DNA from: Nectonema munidae
Taxonomy: Eukaryota > Nematomorpha > Nectonematoida > Nectonematidae
Direction of reading: 5' to 3'
Assembly (NCBI GenBank): GCA_030549495.1
Contig: JAUIRK010000099.1
Location: 1,054,001 to 1,118,000 of the forward strand
Length of the DNA stretch: 64,000 nt
Shown here: piece after piece, positions 24,121 through 35,900 of the stretch
Layout of the letters: the number at the start of each line of letters is the position of its first letter
Position numbering within the stretch: the first letter of the stretch is position 1
Notes under the pieces: generated by a model
Database searches by the model: none
The model's input: only the letters and a program-made list of their open reading frames with translations
Told to the model about the DNA's origin: nothing
Program-made: the position numbers and the translations under genes

Positions 24121-24148
24121 TTCTTCTTCTTCTTCTTCTTCTTCTTCT
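24121..24148 (+). repeat. (TTC)n tract at the 3' end of an inserted retroelement
   Basis: About nine TTC units directly follow ATATAATAAATT. The same junction, AATAAATTC plus (TTC)n, ends the LINE at 28711 on the minus strand, so this is probably the tail of another truncated LINE or SINE nested in the Mutator-like element. Confidence 0.5.
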
Positions 24149-26134
24149 AACATCAAGTCTAACTTCAAAAATACTTCCCGGTACTCAGAGTTTTCATGTC
24201 CATAGGAATTTCAAAATCTAAGTTGGCTGGTTGTTTTTTTCTATCTCTATCTTTTAACACTTTCTGGCTTTGGTAATTGATCTCTTTTCTCTTCACGCAC
24301 GTTATTTATGATATCACTTTTAAAAAATTTAAAGTTAAAATACAAATAGATCAAAAAATAATTTTTCGATTACTCATATATCTTTTTCGTTGGTGTGAAA
24401 GCTTTTGCACTCGTATCTTTCTTGATTTTTTCAATGATATATCTTTTGAAACCATTAGCATCATGATTATGTTCAGTCTGAGTTTTTATTATATTAAAGT
24501 CACCTCTAACATCTTTTTTGTACCTAAATTTTCTCATAAAAATATGTTCCTCAAAAAAATAATAATTTTTTACCTTTACATTTGTTGCTGCTATGTAATG
24601 TACAATACAATGTTTTTGTTGTTTTACCTTAACTTATAAAATTTAAATTTGTTGATAAAAAATAATCATAAAAACTTACTTTCACTTTTTTATAGTAAGT
24701 GTAGTTGTTAATTATAAAAAACATTTAAAATAAAGAAAACAGGCAAAGATTTTAATAGTCACCGTACTTGTTATGTAAAACAATATATGAAAAACTTATA
24801 AATCAAAAACGGACATATTGATGTACAATATCCTACTTAGTCTCTTACATTAAATAATCGTATTAGTTATAGAGTTATAATAAATGTGTTTTTAAGTTTA
24901 AAGATTATGTATGAGAAGAGATATAAACAATAAGTAAGACAAATACAACATGATGAATACATCATGCTGACTGTATGCCTCTCTTTCTCTGCAAGATGGT
25001 ATGATGTAGTATTCGCCCTTTCATTCCACTTGCCCTTTTATTCCTAGAACCGGCGCATACGCCTTCTTCATCACCAACTCATTAACCCCCTTTTTCTCCG
25101 AAGTCCTTCACACCGAGAACAAAACTTCATCTTATGAAAGAGAAGCGTTAGCAATTTTAGCGGGCTTACAGCCATCTATTTGACAATATCGCCACAACTT
25201 TAGTCACATCCATCTTTACATAGACGCTCAAAAAATCATTAACGATCTCAATCATAAAATCCCGCAGTCATGTTACAGAATACCCACCAAACTCACCCGA
25301 CTCGCTCAACATTTCAACATCACAATTATCTTGTCTCCCGGATATTCTACATGCATCGAAAACAACATTGTGGATCAATTAACCAAAACATCAAACAACC
25401 TCAATTATTGTACCCTCTATCTCTTTATCCTGCATCAAATTTTCAGCCCACATATCTATCTTGAACAATTGGTCATCCCTCAACATTTCTCCTTCTCTAA
25501 TCAATTTTGCGATTAATAATAAAAACATTTTTCTTGCACGCAACACAATCAGATGGCTCTCTTTACACTTACCCAACTTATGCTTATTTTTACAAGTTCA
25601 AACTACACAACAACCCACTTTGCCGTTTTGTTTCCACAGAAATATCAATACACATCATCCTTCTATGCCCCATCCTTCAAAACATACGAACCAAACTAAT
25701 CAAATCCTGACACTTATATTTCAATGGTATCCCCAACTCCTGACTTTCTATATCACCCTTCAATTCTCCAAGAACTCTCAATCCTGATAAACACAATAGA
25801 ACCCATTCTTAAAGCACACCAAAATCTTATCTCTCCATCACCCAACTCCTAATTCCACATATCACCTCTTTAATACAACACTTCTACGTTTCTTTTCATT
25901 TTTAGTTGCTCCTTTAGAACATAACAACTAATTCGATTTCCGTCACATAGAAACAACCAATCAAAGCCATCCAAATCATAGCAATAGAGCAAGCATATCA
26001 GCCAACGCTGGAAAGTGCTTAGAGATTTCCCTCACTCACTCACTCTATAAAATAAAAATGGCCCTTTCTATGTGATAAATTTTGCCTTACACTGATGTTT
26101 TTTAAAATTTCTACTCTATTATGGCTGCTTTACG

Positions 26135-26316
26135 CAGTGGCGTAGCCAAAAAATGGAAGTTGGGGGGCATGCAAGGAATTTAGGGGGGCAAGCATATTGG
26201 AAATAAAATTATTTGGGGGGGGGGGGGGGGGGGGGGGTGGGCAGAAAAGGTATTTGGGGGGGGGGGGGGGGGGGGGGGCACTGCCCCCCTCCCCCCCCCC
26301 TCTGGCTACGCCTCTG
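26135..26316. mobile_element. hAT MITE with CAGTGGCGTAGCCA ends and G tracts
   Basis: Inverted ends CAGTGGCGTAGCCA and TGGCTACGCCTCTG match the widespread hAT terminal sequence. The flanks share CTTTAC (left GCTTTACG, right CTTTACAG), a decayed or shifted 8-bp duplication. The interior is nearly all G, with two G runs of about 20 bases each (26215-26278) and C runs near the right end. The right flank begins ACAGTGGCGTGCCTAGG, the start of a second hAT-like end, so two elements may abut. The Gly-rich open frame over it is not a gene. Confidence 0.65.
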
Positions 26317-26329
26317 CTTTACAGTGGCG

Positions 26330-27110
26330 TGCCTAGGAGCGGTCCGCCTTGGGTGGCACTTTTTTATGCGCGGTATTTTTTGAACTTACTTAAATGTTGC
26401 AATCAATATGATTTTAATATTTTCATAACAATTTGGGTTATAGGAGATGGTCAATTGAAAAACACAAAAAATAGAAGACATATAAAGCACATTTGACAGC
26501 TGACATCTGAAAAAAGCAAATATCTAATCCCACATAAGCGAGAGAGACAGGCAGAGAGGAAGATATGAGGAAAGCTGTCAAAATTAATTTATTGCGTTGA
26601 ACAGCTAGAGTAGCGCTTTGTTTGAAACACAAAATATTGCCTATTTGTATATATTTTGCATTGCTCAGTTAAAATTGTTTTGCAACAAAAGATCAATTGA
26701 TTCATTTAAAGCGTTGCCATTTTCCGTATATTTCTTTTTACTTCATCTGAAATCTAACTGTCACAATTTTCAACTTACAAGTATTCTTTCATAACATATT
26801 TTGTTCAGGTAAGTAATCTTTTGATATTAGTTAAATTTTTAAAGAAAAACGCAAAATCTTTCGTTTTTGTCTCTATTACAAATTAAAGTTAATTCTTTAT
26901 GTGGGCAAGTAAATACATATATTCCGTTGGATGGAAATTCAGTTAATGTATGGACTACTTTGCCCGGCCAAAGTGGGGGTATCAAAGGAAGGAGTATTAC
27001 GCCTACGCGTTGTTAGCAAGATTTTATTTATTTTTAAAATAAAAGAGAGGCGTCAAATTCATTAACCGCCCGAGCGGTAATTTTTATAACTAGGCTACTG
27101 CTGCTTTAAG
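26330..27110. other. Spacer between repeats
   Basis: Apart from the possible second hAT end at 26321-26370, only short open frames without recognisable content are present. Nothing else is supported on either strand. Confidence 0.3.
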
Positions 27111-27119
27111 TCAAAATTT

Positions 27120-27755
27120 AATGACAAATGATATGATAAATATTATCAATGTTGCAAGAGAAGATGGAGTTAAATCTCTTCCCTCATGGGACAATTCTAA
27201 AGAAAATATCAACCAGGCTCTCATATCTTATCAAAGAGTTTGACCATCATAAATCTGCTTCTTCCTATTTTAATAACAGTGATGATTTTTCAACTTAAAA
27301 TGGAAATGTTTCAAAAATTCAATCAGATTTAAGAAATATTAAAGCTAATTTGATCAAAGCTCAATTTCTACTAGATGAAAAAAAATTTTAATTCAAGAAA
27401 GTTAAAAACTTATTTCCCAAAATAAAGATTACCTTAGCGAATGATGTTGATGAAGATGATTTATTTCGTGAAATTACAGAAAAAATTCAAGTATAAAAAG
27501 CTTGATCTACGATAAAGGTACTTTAGAATATTCAAACTCTTTTAAATCTAACATAAAAAGTTGTATTTTTAAAAAGATTTCTAAACAATTATCTGCTTAA
27601 TTCTAATATTGTAAGTGAAAGTGTTATAATTTTTTTTATGTTGCTTCTGATGGGCATGTATTGAAAGATTGTAGCTTTAAATCGGATAAAAATATGCTAA
27701 AATGTGGCAATTGTCTAAAAAATAAAATTTCTGAGACTAATCATGCTAAATAAGT
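27120..27755 (+). mobile_element. Retroelement ORF1-like relic with zinc-knuckle remnant
   Basis: Fragments of translation show a Lys/Asn-rich protein ending in a zinc-knuckle-like block near 27630-27750 (VASDGHVLKDCSFKS, then MLKCGNCLKN and NHAK). That order (GH..C, then C..C and H) is found in the ORF1 of many LINEs and also in other retroelement structural proteins, so the class is uncertain. It is a fossil with several breaks. Confidence 0.35.
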
Positions 27756-27980
27756 TTGAGACTTAAGTTGTATTTGAGAAAATTCATGTGTATTTGCGTT
27801 AAAAGTAGACTTATATTTCCCGGAACTGCGGCCTTTTCCATAGGTTAATATAAATAAACTTTCGTTCATTTCTTCTTTATTCCTTGTGGATTTAACATAA
27901 CGTAATTTTATTAGCGAAAAAAGAGGCGAAAAAAAGCATATAAAAATATTCGCATCATTTTTCATAATAAAGAAAAAAAT

Positions 27981-28200
27981 TTAACCGTGATCAAACATTT
28001 TCTCTTTCCAAAAATTATCTAGCTTGTTCTTGAAAATATTTAAAGACGGAGAATTAACAACGAAATCAGGCAAAGAATTCCAATCATTTATCATACGTTG
28101 TAAAAAAAATCTTTTCAAAAATGACTTTTTGCAATGACTCTTTCTAAATATATTCTAATGACTTATTGCAATGACTCTTTCTAAACTTGTAAGAGTGAAA
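27981..28200 (-). mobile_element. C-terminal fragment of a CR1/Jockey-type LINE
   Basis: On the minus strand this reads QRMINDWNSLPDFVVNSPSL followed by NIFKNKLDNFWKEK and a stop at 27981-27983. The pattern VNDWNSLPxxVVxAxSxxxFKxxLD is the usual end of CR1/Jockey-group LINE polymerases. A duplicated AATGACTTATTGCAATGAC stretch near 28125-28185 interrupts it. Upstream of about 28250 the minus strand is degraded. Confidence 0.5.
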
Positions 28201-28710
28201 TCTTTGCAATCTAATCTGGTAAAACCTGTGAAATTGTTCTCAAATTACTATACTTAAGTCATTATCTATCAAATTTAACTCAAATGTCTTCTAAAATTTC
28301 ATTCCCCACTTATCATTATCATCGTCATTATAATAGATTTTAAGTTTTTGAGTAAAAGGAATAACCGGACTTAAAACAGTCTCGGAGCTTGTCTCAAAAA
28401 TATGGGTTGCTTCCGTAAAAATCAAACTAGGTTTATTAATAGAACAAAGTCTATCGCTGTTGCTATTGCGACATGACTATTTGAGTTTAGGCTGTGATAA
28501 GTAGGTATGAGATATCTAAGCACTTTCCAACATAGTTTGAAATACATGCGTCAATTGTTAACTTACCAATTAGTAAAGTTGGGAAGTGGGTTTATGTTCT
28601 AAAATAGAAGTATTTAGTGAGGTGAAAAGTATGATCTAGTTTACTTGTGTAACGTTATACTGTTGGATGTTGTTTGATAAATGTGGAATTACGTGTGGGT
28701 GGATAGAGAG

Positions 28711-31300
28711 AAGAAGAAGAAGAAGAAGAAGAAGAAGAAGAATTTATTTTGATTAGCAAATAATTGCACAAGCATTACAAGAGTTTTAAAAGTAAAGTAA
28801 ACGAAACAAGTTCCATATCAAGCTGAGATGGACATGTGGAATCTTTTCACAAACGAAGGATTGAACGCACATTAGGTGAGGAGAAGTTGAATGAACACGA
28901 GCAAGCATCAGGAGTTCAAAGAAGCAAAAGCCATTGAGATAAACGTCCAGTTGTATTCGGAAGCCAGTATAAAGCAGGATTCAAGAATAACATTCTTTAT
29001 AGAAAGAGCAAAAAAATGGAAGAGAAAGAGAAAGAAAAAAGAATGCAAGCAGAAGTTAAATTTGTACATAAAGATTAAAGATTGATTATTGCTTTTTTAA
29101 CAGCGTTTTTAAATCTAAAGGGGTTAGAGAAATCGAGATCACTATAAAATCTATTTTTATTGTGATAGATACCATAAATTATTTTCTTAAAGCAGCTGTT
29201 ATTGTCAAAAGACTGAAAATGAAGAAGATGATTGGATCTAGTGAAGTGGGAATGGATACTATTATTATATGAAAAGATATCAGAAAAATAGTGATTTTTG
29301 AATGATAGTTTATAATAAAGCATGCATAAAAGATAGGTGTTAATTTCGTATATATTGAAGAACGTAATTAAGTTTTTTTCATTATTGTTCTTGGTGAATT
29401 TTATACACTTTGTTTGTACTCGTAGTAGTTTATTTATATATGTGAAATTACTTGTGCACCAAAAGATATTGCAAAATATTAAATGAGGGTAAACGTAAGA
29501 ATAGTATAGAGTAGTCCTGGTTTTAGAAGTTAGAAAATGCCGTAATCTAAAGAAAGTTCCATAAAGACGTGAGATTTTAGTAATCAAGTTTTTTATGAGG
29601 TAGGTCCATGAGAGATTCGAAGAAAGTGTAAGTACGAGATAGGTATAATGTTCGAGACGCTCTAATTTATAATTATTAATAGTTATTTCATGAGAATCAT
29701 TTCTAATAAATTTGGAAAAACAACATATTTACATTTACTCAAGTTCAAGTTTAAGAGATTGTTATCACACCAAGTATGGACTAATCCAAGTACATTATTG
29801 ATCTGATTATTATCATACTTCAAATTACTAAATAGGTTAAAATGTAAACAAATATCATCTGCATATAAAATGGGTGAACAGTAATCCAAAAAATATATAG
29901 GTAAGTCAATAATATATAATAAAAACAGGAAAAAACCTAGTATGGAGCCTTGGGGAACTCTAGTTTGGATGGGCCTAGATGCGGACTTAAAATTATCTTT
30001 GTATATGTAAAAACTCCGAGATTCAAGATAGCTTTTAAACCAGAGGAAAATTTTTGATCTGAAACCCATCCTGTAAAGTTTGTGAAGGAGAATTTTATGG
30101 TTAATAGTATCAAAAGTTTAGAAAGGTCGAGAAAAACGCAAAGCGAAGATCTCGGACTATAGAAAGAATTACAGCTTCTATTAAGAAGTGTTAAAATGGC
30201 GGTTTCAGTAGATTTACAGTTAAGGAAAGCAAATTGATGGTTGAAGATTAGTTTATATTTGTTGACAAATTCTGTAAGTCTTGTGAGGACCATCCGTTCG
30301 AGGATTTTTGAAAAATTAGAGAGAATAGATATGGGTCGATAATTAGTAATAGATGAGTAAGGTTTGTTTGATTTTAATATTGGAATGACTTGGGCACGTT
30401 AATGGGCCGGAAAAATGCCAGAGAGATAGCTTAGATTGAAGAGGTGAAGAAGGGGAGGGATAAGCAAAGGAAGTACGTTTATGATCAAACGAAGACTGAT
30501 TTCGTCGTCGCCCTTAGTTTTGAGATTTTTTAGAGACTTGATCGCAATTATTATATCATTGGTATCAAAAGTATCTGAATAAAACGAAAACTGGTTAAAA
30601 AGGATAATTTTATCACAAAAATTAAAACATTGGGAATTGGCTACGTTTACCGGAAATGAAAAGGCTTGAAGAAACTCATCGTGGGTGAAAGGAGCCCCTG
30701 CAGATTGTTTTGGTTTAAAGAAGTTATTTAAAGTCTTCCAGATATTTTTAGTGTCAGTGAGCTTTTCGGAGTAATATTTGCTTTTAGCAAGTCTAATTCG
30801 TGACTTATAATATGATAAGAAGGATCTATAAGCATTTAAATTATATGTATAAGGAGATTGCTTGTTCTTTTTGAAGAGATATTCTTTTCGCTTTTTATAG
30901 GCAAGAAGATTACCTTTAGACCATGGATTGGTATTTATAACGTAATTATATGCAACTAAAGGAAAGCTCAATTCAAAATTATTTTTAAAAATCTGATAGA
31001 AAGTATCAAATGCAGAATTAACATCAATACTTACAAAAACATTCGTAAAATCAGCATTCTGTAATTTTTCATAAAAAACTTCATAGTTGAAGTTAGAAAA
31101 ATTTCTTCGATAATAAATTTGCTTGGTGGAAAGAGTTTTCTCAAAAAGGTTTTCTATTGAGACTAAGCTACCATAGTGGTCAAATATGTCTGTTATTACA
31201 TTGGTGGTCGAGAGCGGACAGTTGAAGTTGATAAATACATTATCTATAAGTGATCCCGAAAGATGACTCATTTTTGTGATAATCGGTGCGAAACCAAGTT
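28711..31300 (-). mobile_element. CR1/Jockey-group LINE, 5'-truncated
   Basis: Reading 5' to 3' on the minus strand, it begins with the end of the endonuclease domain (LSGSLIDNVFIN near 31255). The linker follows (NTNPWSKGNLLAYKKRKEYL). The RT core has VPQGSILGFFLFLLYI (near 29950) and the catalytic LYADDICL (near 29870). The last domain includes SYVYPHLIFCNIFWC. It survives as four main frames (30399-31271, 29937-30293, 29683-30069 and 29075-29587), broken by a few frameshifts and stops. The 3' end, AATAAATTC plus (TTC)n, lies at 28711-28742. The 5' end including most of the endonuclease is gone. Relatively long surviving frames suggest a fairly young copy. Confidence 0.78.
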
Positions 31301-31309
31301 GGATAGAGA

Positions 31310-32250
31310 AGAATGGTTATATTATATTAAGGAAGAGAGGGATGCGTTGAATGATTTGGTGTATGATAAGAAGTTTAGTAGAGTGGAGGGAGGATCTTTA
31401 ATTCAATATGAGGGCAGCTAAATCTGCAAAAAGGGTTAGAGTGTAAATTTAAATTAATAACATAGAGCATTGTGAGCTGAAGCATCTTATTATTTTGCGA
31501 GGAAGAGTAATGTTTTTATTTAGCACAAATTGGGATAGGGGGTAGGTTTGTTGTTTGAGTAAAGCCATTCGTTTATAATTGACTTATTTATGGATGTTTC
31601 AAAAGTGAATAAATGGAGTGGGGAGGGAGGGGGGTTAAGATATTTTGTGATGTTAGATATTTGGATTTGGATAAGAGGTCTACTAAAAAATTGTGAAAGG
31701 AAGAGGAATCAGCAGGCCACCAGAATTGTTTAATTGATAAATGATTGCTAATGTTGATTAATTTTTTGGCTGTAATATAAAATTGCAAATCTCCAACTTG
31801 TTACGTAAATTTAATTTTAAATTTTACAGCAGTGAATCTTAACATATTTGACAAGTTGTTTCAAAGATTTTACAGCTATTAGCTAGTTCATAATCACATA
31901 AAAGAAAATATAATTTGTTCCATTAATCCAATAAAATTTCTCTTCTAATATTTTTAGTTAAATTAAATCACTAAAAATAATACAAAAATAATGAAGGCAT
32001 ACAAAGTATTAATTTTTTTAATCGCCAATTAGGGATGTGATAATATTTCATAAAAGTAAACAAGGAGTGAAGAAGGATAAAGTACTGATTAAAAAAACCA
32101 CGAAATTAGAACCCTAGGTTAAATTCTATCGATTTTTAATATATATATATAGAATGCCAACTTTTGCAAAAATTTTGATTTGTGTAAATAAATAAAATTC
32201 TTCTTCCCAATGACAACAACTTCTTTCTAATAATTTTTCTCATATAACTC
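31310..32250. other. Spacer between LINE and hAT MITE
   Basis: No coding potential that I recognise. The open frame at 31588-31788 on the minus strand is unrecognised. A short segment at 32180-32205 (AAATAAATAAAATTCTTCTT) resembles a LINE tail. Confidence 0.3.
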
Positions 32251-32253
32251 ATA

Positions 32254-32317
32254 CAGTGCCCGCGCTACCTATATAATTTTGGAGCACGTACCCCCCCCCC
32301 CCCCCTGTATTAATCTT

Positions 32318-32354
<37 letters not shown>

Positions 32355-32605
32355 TTTTTGGTTTTGCCCCATGCACTTTTTAAAGGAAAAATAAATAAGC
32401 AAAAATTGTACACAATAATCTTATATAAATGCTGGTGTATGTGTATGTATAATATGAGATTTCTATAGGTTTTTATACAGAAGTACTTCATGCTTTTCAG
32501 CAAAGTAATATAGGATATAAAGTAATATAAGAAATAAATTTTTTGCAAATGTGTTTTTTTGCCCAATTTAAGCCTCTGAAATTTATCTGAGTTCAGCGGG
32601 CACTG
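32254..32605. mobile_element. hAT MITE with perfect 8-bp duplication, just upstream of SF3A3
   Basis: The 352-bp element has inverted ends CAGTGCCCGCGCT and AGCGGGCACTG and identical flanking octamers AACTCATA (32246-32253 and 32606-32613), as expected for hAT. Near its left end are two C runs (about 17 and about 30 bases, 32290-32350). No transposase is encoded. It lies about 300 bp before the SF3A3 start codon, so it may fall within the promoter or 5' UTR of that gene. Confidence 0.82.
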
Positions 32606-32904
32606 AACTCATAATATAATAGCTCTTATCTTATATTTTTAAATTATTGGAGAATCAAGTTAAATGAATTTTTTAAAAGTCGTAGAATATTAGATCCAGA
32701 TATAATGATTGAGTTTAATTAAACATACTTCCTTTTTCAACATACCTAAATAGCAGGAATTTGCTTTTGGTTATTAACTACTCCCGACATACCTTTTTTT
32801 TAAAGAAGAGTACATAGCATTTCATCAGAAATAGTTAATAAATGATAAAGAAAGATATCATATTTATTTTTATAGTTTATAAATTTTTTTACCTCCAAAG
32901 TAAA

Positions 32905-35900
32905 ATGGAGTCTCTACTTGAACAAATGAGACGTTTTCATGAAGAAAAAGAAAGATATATAGAAGCAATGTTAAATGAAAAAGTTAATCGCAGAATCAAT
33001 ATGGTAAATTCTTTAAAACTTTAATTAAAATTTTATTTTTTCCTTTTATTGTCAAATTATATTTACCTATTATAACTAGTTTTTTTTCATATTTTTTACG
33101 TTTAGTTTTATTTTTTGCTTTTTTAATTGTCTGTTTAGAAGTGTATGGAATATAACAAAAAATTGATATTTTGTACATTTTCTTTTTTTATATATCTGTT
33201 TAATTTTTAGTCTGTTAAAGAGAGGGTTAATAGTGATGTTAGGATGCGCTATTATTTGGATAAAGCATCTCAGATTTCTAATTTGCTCAATGACTATTAT
33301 GATGATAAAGATGGGTATATTTTTATTTTAATTGTTTTAATCACTAAATTTAGGCATCATAAAATTTTTAGTCCTCATTAGGAGGAAATCAGATATTTTC
33401 CCTCAACCTTTAATTTTAAGATTTTGGATTCAAATTTTTCTTAAATAAATTTATTCTAAGTTATCGAGGCTTTAATGTAGCGTTTCTCAACCGGTGTTAG
33501 ATTTCGCGAGAAATACTGGGGTACTTTTTAATCAGGTATCAAAGAAGTAGTAAGGATCTTATCTCGCACTAAATATGATAAAGAAGTTTTCTCAAACTAG
33601 TACTAATATTATATATTTTTCTTTCATCCTAGATTACGTTTTAATTATTATATAGTTTTAGAATGACAAAATTTAAGCTAATTTTATTGCCTTTTTTCGT
33701 TAGTTTAATTGAGAATCCTTTTTTGTCTTTAATCTAATTCCTTATCTTTTACTGTGACAAAAAAATTATGAAAATATAATTGTGTATTTCTTGAAAATTT
33801 AATATATTTCAAGGGTTAAGCAGAGAATTTCTTTAACAAGCAAAGCTATAAATACACGGTCAATTTTTCAAAATTGAGGTCAAATTCCTCCACATTTCAC
33901 GGCGAACTCAATGTTTGAATCATTTTGTAATTTTTTAAACTTGCGTATATGTATTTTGGCTAGACCAAAATTAACATGAAAAGAAGTAGTTCTTAAGGAT
34001 ATAAAAAATGAAATTTAAAATAGGAGAGGAACAAAATAGGGAATTTTAGAAATGTAAAATTAGATAGTCTTTTTATACGCGTTTTCATAGTCGAAACACC
34101 GGCTAGAAAGGACTAGTAAGGTCCATCGCATCTTTGTTCCAATAATCTCTATGTTCATGTGAGTTGGTAACATGAAATTAAAAATATTTAACTTTTATAA
34201 TCTTTAGAAAAAGTGATGTAGTTTGCTAACTTTGACAATTCATTTCTCAAATCAAAATATTTCTTTATTTTTCTCAACTTCTTGCATGAAGAGTTGATAA
34301 TTACCAGATGTAGCTTGTCGTTAAAAATGAAGCATATAATGTAAACATCTTCCTGCTTTCTCTGAGATGAGTTTTTGTACACCACCATGTTTACTTATTC
34401 AAATGAAATTTTCAATAAATTTGTTTAAAAATTAATTTTTTGATACCCGACATCACTGCTGCGCCATCATAACACTGTGACAGAATCATTTTTAAGTTAA
34501 GTCCTAGATCATTAGATCTTGGTTATCGTACATTTTTTAACAAAACGCAAAACCTAAGTAAAATTTGGATAAGCATATTTTTTGTGAATATTCATAAGTA
34601 GCAGTAGGATTGCTATATTCTCTTCTTTCAAACAAAATTTTGAAATATGAGAACCTTTGATATTATGCATGACTTTCTTCAAGACTATGCTCTTCAGTAT
34701 TGAAATAAATTCATTTTGCGCTGAATGGTATCTGTAAGAAGCATATTTAGGTATTTCTTCGGAGATTTAAAGAATATAGATAATAATAATTAATTAGGCC
34801 TCCATTTCAACTTTCTGTTTTAAATCTTTCATCGATGTCCATTGTGTATTCACATAAGCTTAAAAATAGACGCATCTGGTTCTAGAAGCCGAGCATCTAT
34901 TTTAATAATTCTTTGGGGATAATATCTAGAAAGAGTATAAAAGAATATAATTTATATATATGATTATTCTGAGAAAAAAAGAAATCAAATTAGATTTTGA
35001 AACATTTCTGGTAAACTGAATCATTTGCACGGTTACAATTATGTTCAAAGATTACTGTCTTTTTCGGCTTACAAGCGATTTTAGGGCGTATCACCTGGAA
35101 TATTAACCTGGAATAATTTTTGTTTGTTTTGAGTTGGCAGGCTTTATAAAATGTGTAGAGATGGCTTACATGAAGTGTGTGCCCCTGCAGTCGTTCCATT
35201 ACCTATCCCATATAAGATACAGAAAATTTTTACCTATTTTTCCCTATCTGTTTTCTAGTTAAAGAATACGGCATTTTTCTTCGGACTTTTGACGCCTCAA
35301 ATAATCAAAATAAAAAACCTCGGATTCTTTGTGAATCTCAGAATCTTAAAAAATATTTTACCCTATCATTAATAAAACTTATATGTTTCGAAATCTATTT
35401 TTTTCTAAGGTGGTGTGCTTCCAATTTTTGAAGCCGTGTTTTACAAAAAGTGAGATATTTTCTTTTCAGCTTTTTCTCATAAAATTTCTACAGTAGAAAG
35501 AATGCAAAGCATCAATTTGCATATAATACTCGGGCCAGTTTCTTCCCGCTAACCAACATGTTTGAAAATTTCTACTACACCACCTCGATAATTTATACAT
35601 GAACATTTGCCAAGTTTCGATTGATAAGGACCAGAATCTTTATCTCCCAAATCTTAAAAATTAAGTCGCGAATTCAGGCAGGCCACGTCAATCGAAAATT
35701 GTCATGCAATCATTGGATATTTAATTGTCAATCAAAAAATATAAGTTTCAGCTTATGTATTTGGTTTACACCCACGATCTAAATACACACACACACACAC
35801 ACCATGAATACTTATATATATTTTATCGATCATATGCAATTTTTCAAGTGATATCAGTTTTAAAATGTATTCATGGGGTAGTCGGCTCCGGGTAAGGCTG

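Larger units (their letters stand above)
22092..25051. mobile_element. Mutator-like element: 9-bp duplication, long inverted ends
   Basis: The 2960-bp insertion sits in the RNase H region of the LINE. Perfect 9-bp target duplications GGCGCATAC flank it (22083-22091 and 25052-25060). The terminal inverted repeats run about 65-70 bp with roughly nine mismatches, both starting GGTT and containing GGAATAAAAGGGCAAGTGGA and ATACTACATCATACCA. Each end has a tandem duplication of GGAATAAAAGGGCA. A 9-bp duplication with long inverted ends is the signature of the Mutator superfamily. The interior is AT-rich; the only longer frame is a Lys-rich 104-residue one on the minus strand (22361-22675) with no recognisable transposase motif. 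The copy is therefore probably non-autonomous. It also carries a tRNA-like repeat and a (TTC)n-tailed segment. Confidence 0.78.
20810..25920 (+). mobile_element. LINE with RT and RNase H domains, split by insertion
   Basis: Reverse transcriptase motifs appear in order: a degraded F-D-I block (TTFLDIDNVFNSAWHSEIL) near 20930, TPQGGCLSDIL near 21095, and the catalytic box CYSDDILF near 21185. The thumb region follows (IKYLGVIFQSNLKFSAHTKN) in the surviving frame 21236-21583. An RNase H domain begins FTDGSKSS near 22050 and resumes after the inserted 22092-25051 element with SSYEREALAILAGLQ and LYIDAQKIINDL, so the three acidic positions are visible. A C-terminal Cys/His remnant (FCFHRN..NTHH) ends near 25690. 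An RT plus RNase H layout is typical of I, R1 and LOA type LINEs. Several stops and frameshifts make it inactive. The 5' ORF1 and endonuclease are missing, so it was 5'-truncated, as LINEs commonly are. Base composition is C-rich on the coding strand, unlike its surroundings. Confidence 0.75.

Noticed and set aside
26197-26496. 99-residue Gly-rich frame
   Set aside because: It translates the G runs of a hAT MITE and its flank; no coding signature.
28711-28742. Stand-alone GAA microsatellite
   Set aside because: It is better explained as the (TTC)n tail of the minus-strand LINE, since the AATAAATTC junction recurs at 24121.
32249-32566. 105-residue minus-strand frame with Gly runs
   Set aside because: It lies almost wholly inside the hAT MITE; the Gly runs are the C homopolymers read backwards.
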